From JBGPYM01 sp041493205 (GTDB lineage Bacteria; Bacteroidota; Ignavibacteria; UBA10030; UBA6906): DNA of 14,450 nucleotides. Position numbers and translations under genes: made by a program. The notes under the pieces are model-generated. The model was not told the origin of the DNA. It was given only the letters and a program-made list of their open reading frames with translations, and searched no databases. Where the stretch lies: NCBI GenBank assembly GCA_041493205.1, contig JBGPYM010000055.1, forward strand, positions 1-14,450, given 5' to 3'. This document shows positions 1-5,581 of the stretch, piece after piece (position 1 is the stretch's first letter; the number at the start of each line of letters is the position of its first letter).

Positions 1-505
1 CGAGGTCGATCTTGTTGATGATGAGCACCGAAGCGTTCCGGAACATTCCCGGGTATTTCAACGGTTTGTCATCCCCCTCGGTGGTGCTCGCCACCACCAC
101 CTTCATCGCCTCCCCCAGGTCGTAGTTGGAGGGGCAGACAAGGTTGCCGACGTTCTCGATGATGAGGAGCCGTAACTTCGCAAGGTCCATCGTGCGAAGG
201 GCGTCGCGGACAAGGTGCGCTTCAAGATGACAACCGCCTGCCGTCACGATCTGAACGGCCGGAACGCCGTAACGGGCGACGCGCTGCGCATCGAGGTCGG
301 TCTGGACGTCCCCCTCGATGACCGCGAGGGGGAGCGATCCCTTCAGGTGTTCGAGTGTCCGCTCCAGGAGACTCGTCTTCCCGGCCCCGGGGGAGCTGAC
401 CAGGTTGATGACGAAGAGGCCGTGCTGTGCGAACAGGGCGCGGTTCTGTCCCGCGATTGCATCGTTCTTCTCAAGGACCTTCCGCTCGATCGTGATAACG
501 CTCAT
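1..505 (-). CDS. hypB: HypB, GTPase for hydrogenase nickel insertion (partial, C-terminus off the left edge)
   Basis: HypB is a cytoplasmic SIMIBI-class GTPase that works with HypA to deliver nickel to the hydrogenase large-subunit precursor. The 168 visible residues contain the P-loop GAGKT (residues 40-44), the switch/metal-site motif GGCHLEAH near 90-97 and ENVGNLVCP near 118, which carries the second metal-binding Cys. They end in NKIDL, the G4 specificity motif. The ATG at 505-503 overlaps the hypA stop as ATGA, so the two are translationally coupled. The N-terminus begins directly with the helix before the GTPase domain. It lacks the CxxCGC nickel motif found in E. coli HypB and any His-rich stretch, so nickel storage by this protein is unlikely. 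Only the C-terminal part of the G domain is missing, through window truncation. Identification is secure from the motifs and the hypA neighbour. Confidence 0.97.
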   Translation of the reverse strand, partial: MSVITIERKVLEKNDAIAGQNRALFAQHGLFVINLVSSPGAGKTSLLERTLEHLKGSLPLAVIEGDVQTDLDAQRVARYGVPAVQIVTAGGCHLEAHLVRDALRTMDLAKLRLLIIENVGNLVCPSNYDLGEAMKVVVASTTEGDDKPLKYPGMFRNASVLIINKIDL

Positions 506-864
506 GGCCCGTTCCCGTTGCCGTCGGTGATTTCAATTTCACGTACCTGCATCTCGCGGCCGCTCACGACCGTCAGCGCGTTGCTGCCGCAGAGCGGACA
601 GATGAACATCGTCGGCGCAATCACGGACTCCTTGCCGCACGTTGCGCAGCGCGCGGCCAGAGGGACGTGCTCGATTTCCAGCGTCGCCCCCTCCGCCGGC
701 GTCCCCTGGGTGATGGCGGTAAAGCAGAATTCCAGGGAGTCCGGCAGTACCCCCGCCATCGCGCCGATTCTCAGGCGCACGACCTTGACGAAAACATTCT
801 TCTCCGGCGGAAGATTCTGCCGGACAATGTCCAGGATGCTCTGTGCAATTGATAGTTCGTGCAT
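502..864 (-). CDS. hypA: HypA, nickel metallochaperone for hydrogenase maturation
   Basis: HypA carries nickel to the large-subunit precursor and partners HypB. The 120-residue protein has the usual family length. Its N-terminus is MHELSIAQSI, whose Met1-His2 is the conserved nickel site. This fixes the start at 864 even though no clear Shine-Dalgarno sequence precedes it. The zinc-ribbon cysteines are C73, C76, C89 and C92 (CATC and CPLC), which give the structural zinc site. Its stop overlaps the hypB start by four bases. It lies 61 bases downstream of hupD on the same strand, so it is probably in the hydrogenase transcript, although this is the widest gap in the operon. Confidence 0.97.
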   Translation of the reverse strand: MHELSIAQSILDIVRQNLPPEKNVFVKVVRLRIGAMAGVLPDSLEFCFTAITQGTPAEGATLEIEHVPLAARCATCGKESVIAPTMFICPLCGSNALTVVSGREMQVREIEITDGNGNGP

Positions 865-925
865 TGCCAGTGAGGGTGTTCCGCTCAGGAAAGGTACGCC
901 AAGCGGCCCCGAACTGCAAGAGGCG

Positions 926-1414
926 TCAGGCGACCGCCGGAACTGTGAGCAGGGAGGAGAGGAGTTCCCGCACGGCGCCGATGACCGCGGGGAGCGCGTC
1001 GCGCACGGCGGGGGAGAGGGTCGTTTGCATCTCCTGGATCGTGTCGACGGAGACGGTGATCAGGTGCACCTCGGGGAGCTTGCCGACCAGAATCGTCGAT
1101 TCGATGAGATCGCGCAGACCGATATCGTGGGCGCTCAGCGCGCGCGGAAACTCGCTCGCGAATCGGGGACGAAGGACGCGCACCGTCCCCGGCGGCTCTC
1201 CGTCCATGGTCGCGTCTATCAGGATCACCCGCGCATGATCCTGCAGGTAGGAAAGAAGATGGAAGCCCCCCGTCCCGCCGTCCACAAGCAGGACACCGGG
1301 CGGAAGGGCTTCCCCTTCAAGCGCGTGAATCGCGTGGACCCCGGCACCTTCGTCGCCGAGGAGATAGTTGCCGATGCCGAGGACGAGCACCGGCTCGTGG
1401 GTATCGAAGTTCAC
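926..1414 (-). CDS. hupD: NiFe-hydrogenase maturation endopeptidase (HupD/HyaD family)
   Basis: This protease removes the C-terminal peptide of the large subunit once nickel has been inserted. The N-terminal motif VLVLGIGNYLLGDEG is diagnostic. By comparison with E. coli HybD (E16, D62, H93), the nickel-sensing ligands are E22, D67 (in VILIDA) and H96 (in LSAHDIGL). I chose the GTG at 1414-1412, giving 162 residues. It overlaps the hupC stop as GTGA, and the family motif then begins at about residue 9, as in relatives. Longer in-frame starts exist at ATG 1453 and upstream to 1567, but they add residues inside hupC that do not resemble the family. The job is inferred from family plus position directly after the structural genes. 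Its expected substrate is the HupL precursor in this operon. Confidence 0.93.
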   Translation of the reverse strand: MNFDTHEPVLVLGIGNYLLGDEGAGVHAIHALEGEALPPGVLLVDGGTGGFHLLSYLQDHARVILIDATMDGEPPGTVRVLRPRFASEFPRALSAHDIGLRDLIESTILVGKLPEVHLITVSVDTIQEMQTTLSPAVRDALPAVIGAVRELLSSLLTVPAVA

Positions 1415-2097
1415 TTCTTCACCGATGGAGGACGGCGCTCCACAAATTTCCATCCCCCTGCCATGGACGATATGATCCCCCTCCCCTCCACGTAATCGTG
1501 GTAGAACACCAGGTAGACGTGTATCATGGAGAAGATGACGAAGAACCACATCATCACGTGATGCCACTGCCGCACGGCGAAGTCACCCCCCATCAACGGG
1601 ACGATCCACGCGAAGAGGTGCGGCAGCCATGCGTCGCTCATCGCCGCGTACAGCCCGAAACCGGTGACCGACTGGAACAGGAAGGCGAGAAACGTCAGGA
1701 AATACGTAAACCCCGCCACGGGATTGTGTCCTACGGACGCCATGGGCGCCGTACGCGACTGGAGGATGTCCACCCGCAGCACGTCCATTGCCTCCCGGAA
1801 TTGATCCTTCCGGAACGGCAGAAAATTCCTCCAGCGGGCGAACACGTTCCCGTTAAACCCCCAGTAAATCCGGAACACGAAGTTGAAGAAAAACAGGAAC
1901 GCCGCAAGAAAATGGACGAACCGGGCGGTCCCGAACCAGTAACTGTAGGAAGCTTCCGAAGCAATGACCACCGCCACCGGCTTGCCGATGATGTACCCCG
2001 TGACCGCGAGCGCCACGACGGCAAGCGCATTCAACCAGTGATAGAGGCGCACCGGAAGCTGCCAGACGTATACCCTCTGAATGGCTCCGTTGTCCAT
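1411..2097 (-). CDS. hupC: Ni/Fe-hydrogenase cytochrome b subunit (HyaC/HupC family)
   Basis: This is the integral-membrane di-heme cytochrome b that anchors the hydrogenase and passes electrons from H2 to the quinone pool. The 228 residues show four hydrophobic helices at about 20-38, 57-79, 129-150 and 179-203. Candidate heme-ligand histidines are H20 (LYHWLNA), H62 (FVHFLAA), H179/H180 (WHHVMMW) and H193 (MIHVYLVF), the pattern of the HyaC family. A strong AGGAG seven bases before the ATG supports the start at 2097 and lies across the hupL stop codon. The gene sits between hupL and hupD, the normal order in group 1 uptake hydrogenases. Its presence suggests quinone-linked H2 oxidation rather than NAD reduction. 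Confidence 0.95.
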   Translation of the reverse strand: MDNGAIQRVYVWQLPVRLYHWLNALAVVALAVTGYIIGKPVAVVIASEASYSYWFGTARFVHFLAAFLFFFNFVFRIYWGFNGNVFARWRNFLPFRKDQFREAMDVLRVDILQSRTAPMASVGHNPVAGFTYFLTFLAFLFQSVTGFGLYAAMSDAWLPHLFAWIVPLMGGDFAVRQWHHVMMWFFVIFSMIHVYLVFYHDYVEGRGIISSMAGGWKFVERRPPSVKK

Positions 2098-2106
2098 GGG
2101 GGTCTC

Positions 2107-3825
2107 CTAGAACGTGTCGATGTGATGGACGTAGGTCCCCTTCTCATCGTAGAGATGCACCGCACAGGCCAGGCACGGATCAAACGAATGAATGGTCCGC
2201 AGGACTTCCAGCGGTTTCTCCGGGTCTTTCACAGGCGTGCCGATGAGGGACGCTTCATAGGCGGATCGCTGCCCCGCACTATCGCGCGGAGAGGCGTTCC
2301 ACGTGCTCGGGACCACGAGCTGGTAGTTGTCGATCTTCTTGTCCTTGATGACAATCCAGTGCGCGAGCGCGCCCCGCGGGGCTTCCGACAGCCCGACGCC
2401 CTTCGCCTCTTTCGGCCACGTCTCCGGGTTCCATTTCTCGTTGTTGAACATGCGTGTGTCGCCGTTCTTGATGTTGGCAAGGAGCTGATCGTAAAACTCC
2501 TTCGCCCACCCGGCGATGAGCTGCGTTTCGATCCCACGTGCCGCGGTCCGGCCCAGCGTGGAAAAGAGCGCTGTCGCCGGGACGTCGAGCGCCTTCAGCG
2601 CGCCGTTGACGGCCTCCTTGATATCCTCGCGCCCTGATGCGTAGCCGACCAGGAGCCGGGCGAGCGGCCCGACTTCCATGGCATGCCCTTTCCAACGGGG
2701 TGTCTTGAGCCAGCTGTATTTCTGGCTGACGTCAAGCTGCTCGTACGGCGGCTTCGGACCCGAATATTTGAGCTTGGTTTCGCCCGACCACGGATGCAAT
2801 CCCGCGCCGTCCCCTCCCGCGTATTCGTACCAGGAATGGGAAATGAACTCCTGCACCTGGTCGGTGTTTTTCCCGTCCACCGGCAGCACCTCCGCCATGT
2901 TGCGGTTCAGGATGACGCCGCGGGGGAACTTGAACTTCGAAGGATCCCCGTACCCGTTCACCGGGAGATCGCCGTAACTGAGGTAATTCTCCAGCCCGCC
3001 GCCGATGGCGGCCCAGTCCTTGTAGAATCCCGCGACCGCCAGCAGATCGGGAATGTAGACCTGCTCCACGAACGCGACCGCATCCTCGAACAGTCGTCCG
3101 ACGTATGCAAGCCGTTCCGCATTGAGCGCATTGGCATCGTCGATGTTGACCGAGCAGGGGACGCCGCCGACGAGATAGTTCGGATGCGGATTCTTCCCCC
3201 CGAAGATTGTGTGGACTTTGACGATCTCCTTCTGCCATTCGAGCGCTTCGAGGTAGTGCGCCACGCCCAGCAGGTTGACCTCTGCGGGAAGCTTGTATGC
3301 GCTGTGTCCCCAGTACCCGTTGGCAAAAATGCCGAGCTGCCCGCTGTTCACGAAGGCCCCGATGCGTTTCTGCACGTCGGCGAAATACTTCGGCGAACTT
3401 TTCGGCCAGCGGGAGATCGCCTGGGCGATATCCGACGTCTTCCGCGGATCGGCCTTCAGCGCGCTCACGACATCCACCCAGTCGAGGGCGTGAAGATGGT
3501 AGAAATGGACGACATGGTCCTGCAGGTACTGCGCGCAGAACATCAGATTGCGGACCAGTTCGGCATTCGGGGGCACCGCCACCCCGAGCGCGTCCTCCAC
3601 CGTCCGGACCGACGCCAGTGCATGGACGGTCGTACACACGCCGCACGCGCGCTCGGCGAACGCCCACGCGTCGCGCGGGTCGCGCCCCTTCAGGATCAGT
3701 TCGAACCCCCGCACCATCGTCCCGGAACTGTAGGCGTCAACTATCTTCCCGTCCTTGACCTCAATCTCCACGCGCAAATGTCCCTCAATGCGGGTAATCG
3801 GATCGATGACAATGCGATTCGACAT
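2107..3825 (-). CDS. hupL: NiFe-hydrogenase large (catalytic) subunit precursor
   Basis: This subunit carries the NiFe(CN)2CO active site that splits H2. At 572 residues it is slightly shorter than E. coli HyaB. The N-terminal Cys pair lies in ERACGVCTTVHAL (C61 and C64), and the C-terminal pair in FDPCLACAVH (C551 and C554). These four cysteines are the nickel/iron ligands. The HupD-type protease would be expected to cut after H557, releasing a 15-residue tail. The ATG at 3825 overlaps the hupS stop (TAATG) and follows a strong AAGGAGG, so the start is firm. The protein has no signal peptide of its own. Group 1 large subunits are co-exported with the Tat-bearing small subunit, and the gene order here fits that. 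The sequence most resembles group 1 membrane-bound uptake enzymes (HyaB/HupL/HoxG). Confidence 0.98.
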   Translation of the reverse strand: MSNRIVIDPITRIEGHLRVEIEVKDGKIVDAYSSGTMVRGFELILKGRDPRDAWAFAERACGVCTTVHALASVRTVEDALGVAVPPNAELVRNLMFCAQYLQDHVVHFYHLHALDWVDVVSALKADPRKTSDIAQAISRWPKSSPKYFADVQKRIGAFVNSGQLGIFANGYWGHSAYKLPAEVNLLGVAHYLEALEWQKEIVKVHTIFGGKNPHPNYLVGGVPCSVNIDDANALNAERLAYVGRLFEDAVAFVEQVYIPDLLAVAGFYKDWAAIGGGLENYLSYGDLPVNGYGDPSKFKFPRGVILNRNMAEVLPVDGKNTDQVQEFISHSWYEYAGGDGAGLHPWSGETKLKYSGPKPPYEQLDVSQKYSWLKTPRWKGHAMEVGPLARLLVGYASGREDIKEAVNGALKALDVPATALFSTLGRTAARGIETQLIAGWAKEFYDQLLANIKNGDTRMFNNEKWNPETWPKEAKGVGLSEAPRGALAHWIVIKDKKIDNYQLVVPSTWNASPRDSAGQRSAYEASLIGTPVKDPEKPLEVLRTIHSFDPCLACAVHLYDEKGTYVHHIDTF

Positions 3826-4946
3826 TAGGCGCCTCCTTTCGGGTTTTCACGCGGGGTTTCGCTGCTCTTGATTTCCTCCTGTATCAGCGTCCGTTTCCTG
3901 ATGTTCGTCGAAACGGCATGGGCGGCGATGCCCGCCGCAGTCGCGACACCGAGGGCGATCCCGACGTCGTCGGCCGTGGTTTCAATGCCGAATCCGGGGA
4001 AGGATGCGAGATGCTGGTAGAACGGACCGTTGTCCCAGAAATTCGCCTCGCTGCAGCCGATGCATCCGTGCCCCGACTGAATCGGATAGCTGACGCCGTT
4101 GTTCCAGCGCATCACGCCGCACGAATTGTACGTGACGGGACCGCGGCACCCGACCTTGTACAGGCAGTATCCCCGTCGCGCGTTTTCGTCGTCGAAGGAA
4201 TCGACGAAAAGCCCTGCGTCGTAGTTTGGCCTGCGGTAGCAGGTGTCGTGCACCCTGCGGGAATAAAATGCCTTCGGACGCCCCAGGCCGTCGAGCTGCG
4301 GGATCCGGTCGAAGGCGAGGAGGTGCACGATGGTGCCCGCCATGACCTCCGCAATCGGCGGGCAGCCGGGCACATTGATGATGGGCTTGCTGGTAATGAT
4401 CTTGTGGATGGGCGTCGCTCCGGTGGGGTTGGGGCGCGAGGCCTGAATGCACCCGTTCGATGCGCAGCTCCCCCAGGCGATGATCGCCCGCGCACCCTCC
4501 GCAGCCTCGCGGACGATGTCGATCGCCGTGCGTCCGCCGATGCAGCAGTACACCCCCCCCTCCGCGGTGGGAACGGAACCCTCGACCAGCATGAGGTATT
4601 CCCCGTGATACTTTTTCATCGTCGCATGCAGCGCCTCTTCGGCCTGTTTGCCGGCGGCGGCCTGCAGCGTTTCGGTGTAGTCCATGGAGATCTTGTCGAG
4701 AACGATGTTGGAGACGATCGGGTGCGACGAGCGGATGAACGATTCGCTGCAGCAGGTGCACTCCTGGAAGTGGAACCAGACGACCGGCAGCCGCGGGTGC
4801 GTGTCGAGCGCCTTGACCACCTGCGCGGCCGCGGTGCCGTGGATGCCCGCTGCTGCGCCGATCCAGCCGCAGAACTTGATGAAGTCCCTGCGGGAATAAC
4901 CCTGTAATTGTGCGTGCTCCCAGATGGTGAGTGGAGAGTCGCTCAT
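3825..4946 (-). CDS. hupS: NiFe-hydrogenase small subunit, Tat-exported, O2-tolerant type
   Basis: This is the electron-transfer subunit of a group 1 membrane-bound uptake hydrogenase (373 residues). A twin-arginine signal, YSRRDFIKF (residues 17-25), followed by an Ala/Gly-rich stretch, targets the heterodimer outside the cytoplasm. The proximal-cluster region has all six cysteines of the O2-tolerant [4Fe-3S] type: C63, C65 and C66 in QECTCCSE, C161 and C166 in WGSCASNGC, and C195 in VPGC. Standard oxygen-sensitive enzymes have Gly at the second and fifth of these. Distal-cluster ligands are H233, C236, C261 and C267. Medial-cluster cysteines are C276, C295 and C298. A C-terminal hydrophobic helix (about 328-347) anchors the subunit and contacts cytochrome b. 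GGGAGG seven bases before the ATG confirms the start. It is the first gene of the operon, with a sigma54-type promoter 72-86 bases upstream. Confidence 0.98.
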   Translation of the reverse strand: MSDSPLTIWEHAQLQGYSRRDFIKFCGWIGAAAGIHGTAAAQVVKALDTHPRLPVVWFHFQECTCCSESFIRSSHPIVSNIVLDKISMDYTETLQAAAGKQAEEALHATMKKYHGEYLMLVEGSVPTAEGGVYCCIGGRTAIDIVREAAEGARAIIAWGSCASNGCIQASRPNPTGATPIHKIITSKPIINVPGCPPIAEVMAGTIVHLLAFDRIPQLDGLGRPKAFYSRRVHDTCYRRPNYDAGLFVDSFDDENARRGYCLYKVGCRGPVTYNSCGVMRWNNGVSYPIQSGHGCIGCSEANFWDNGPFYQHLASFPGFGIETTADDVGIALGVATAAGIAAHAVSTNIRKRTLIQEEIKSSETPRENPKGGA

Positions 4947-5017
4947 GGGAACCTCCCTGTGAATGGTTGTGCGACGGGGGTGGAAAGAGACTGTTACAAT
5001 TTTCTACGACCGCTGAA

Positions 5018-5032
5018 GCAAGATTGATGCCA
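5018..5032 (-). promoter_or_regulatory. Putative sigma54 (-24/-12) promoter P1 of the hydrogenase operon
   Basis: Read on the minus strand the site is TGGCATC-AATC-TTGC followed by T. It carries the invariant GG and GC dinucleotides at the exact sigma54 spacing (consensus TGGCACG-N4-TTGC). The predicted transcription start is near 5006, giving a leader of about 60 bases before the hupS ATG at 4946. A sigma54 activator gene is encoded just upstream, which makes the call more likely. Seen: the motif and its spacing. Inferred: that it is used. Confidence 0.72.
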
Positions 5033-5083
5033 CCGGAAAACGGTGAATCAATGCCGGATTATGATAGATTTTGAACAGGACAT

Positions 5084-5095
5084 GCGGAATTCCGC
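5084..5095. promoter_or_regulatory. Perfect 12-base palindrome, candidate activator-binding (enhancer) site for P1
   Basis: GCGGAATTCCGC is fully self-complementary and centred about 84 bases upstream of the predicted P1 start, a usual position for a sigma54 activator site. A 10-of-12 match (ACGGAAATCCGC) occurs upstream of the second sigma54-like promoter at 5565-5576. It could instead be part of a dispersed hairpin repeat, because another hairpin follows at 5102-5119. Confidence 0.45.
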
Positions 5096-5101
5096 GTATC
5101 G

Positions 5102-5119
5102 CCGGCGGAAAACCGCCGG
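5102..5119. repeat. GC-rich hairpin after the 5128-5370 gene
   Basis: CCGGCGG and CCGCCGG are perfect complements separated by AAAA. Read on the minus strand, the hairpin begins eight bases after the stop codon of the 5128-5370 gene, so it may end or protect that transcript. There is no T-run, so it is not a classic intrinsic terminator. Its minus-strand start, GCACCGGCG, equals the stem start of repeat unit B at 5429 and 11961, so it may be a diverged relative. Confidence 0.5.
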
Positions 5120-5127
5120 TGCGCGGA

Positions 5128-5370
5128 TCAGTCGTGATGCAGAGGTTCGATGGAAGCCCGGTGTTCAGGCTCTGCCTTCATGGACTTCAGCCGGAGTACT
5201 CCCTCCAGGCGCAGTGTATCTCCCAGATGGGCGCCTTCGCCCGGTGCGACAGGGACGTCCACGGTGCCGCCCGTGATGGTCAACCGGAGAATCGACTGGT
5301 TGTCCGATTCAAATGCCTCAATGACCGTTCCCGTGAGGCTGAACGCGCCGGCAACAGGTTGCTCAGTCAT
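5128..5370 (-). CDS. Small hypothetical protein, probably a beta-rich fold
   Basis: This gene encodes 80 residues and I do not recognise the family. The ATG at 5370 follows AGGTGA at good spacing. The longer open frame to 5436 would start inside the hairpin repeat and is less likely. The body alternates strand-like stretches (SLTGTVIEAF, ILRLTITGG, VDVPVAPG, DTLRLEGVLRL) with turns, which suggests a small beta-barrel or OB-like fold. There are no Cys residues, signal peptide or membrane helix. It superficially recalls HypC-type small barrels but lacks the N-terminal MC that defines HypC. A sigma54-like promoter lies about 100 bases upstream. It is encoded between the sigma54 activator and the hydrogenase operon on the same strand, so a hydrogenase-linked role is plausible but unproven. 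Coding status is moderately supported by the Shine-Dalgarno and a low-complexity-free protein. Confidence 0.6.
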   Translation of the reverse strand: MTEQPVAGAFSLTGTVIEAFESDNQSILRLTITGGTVDVPVAPGEGAHLGDTLRLEGVLRLKSMKAEPEHRASIEPLHHD

Positions 5371-5381
5371 ATTCACCTGAT

Positions 5382-5455
5382 AGTAGGACGGGCGTCCCCG
5401 CCCGTCGCCTTTATTCTGTACTCTTCTCAGTAGCACCGGCGTCCCCGCCGGTGGC
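5382..5455 (+). repeat. Composite two-hairpin repeat, copy 1
   Basis: Unit A (5382-5409) starts AGTAGGACGGGCG and folds ACGGGCG against CGCCCGT around TCCC. Unit B (5429-5455) starts AGTAGCACCGGCG and folds CACCGGCG against CGCCGGTG around TCCC. Both units share the layout AGTAG + stem + TCCC loop + stem. The same A-B pair in the same order recurs at 11927-11987. If promoter P2 at 5467-5481 is real, this copy lies in the leader of the 5128-5370 transcript. Confidence 0.88.
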
Positions 5456-5466
5456 TATTAATGATT

Positions 5467-5481
5467 GCACATGGCATGCCA
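5467..5481 (-). promoter_or_regulatory. Putative sigma54 promoter P2 before the small 5128-5370 gene
   Basis: Read on the minus strand the site is TGGCATG-CCAT-GTGC followed by A. The GG and GC elements have the correct sigma54 spacing, with one mismatch (G for T) in the -12 half. The predicted start is near 5455, about 85 bases before the ATG at 5370, with the hairpin repeat in the leader. It is weaker than P1, but the pairing with CGGA-type sites upstream supports it. Confidence 0.5.
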
Positions 5482-5535
5482 AGGACAAACGGGGAAATAC
5501 AACGAATCGGAGGGTGCAGCGAAGGAAATGGGGGA

Positions 5536-5576
5536 GCGGAAAGCGGAAATCAGCAGAACGGCAGACGGAAATCCGC
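5536..5576. promoter_or_regulatory. Cluster of CGGA half-sites and a dyad upstream of P2
   Basis: GCGGAA occurs at 5536 and 5543, and ACGGAAATCCGC at 5565-5576 contains the dyad CGGA-AA-TCCG. The latter matches 10 of 12 bases of the palindrome before P1. The dyad is about 115 bases and the half-sites about 80-95 bases upstream of the predicted P2 start. The cluster lies just after the stop of the activator gene. Function as enhancer sites is an inference. Confidence 0.4.
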
Positions 5577-5581
5577 AGGTG

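Noticed and set aside
215..4907. Long plus-strand open frames opposite the hydrogenase genes (for example 215-1495, 1498-2637, 2683-3828 and 3918-4907)
   Set aside because: They lie antisense to well-supported genes, have Arg/Pro/His-rich compositions typical of GC-rich shadow frames, and show no family motifs.
5128..5370. The small gene as HypC
   Set aside because: HypC proteins begin with Met-Cys and have a conserved C-terminal pattern; this protein has no cysteine at all.
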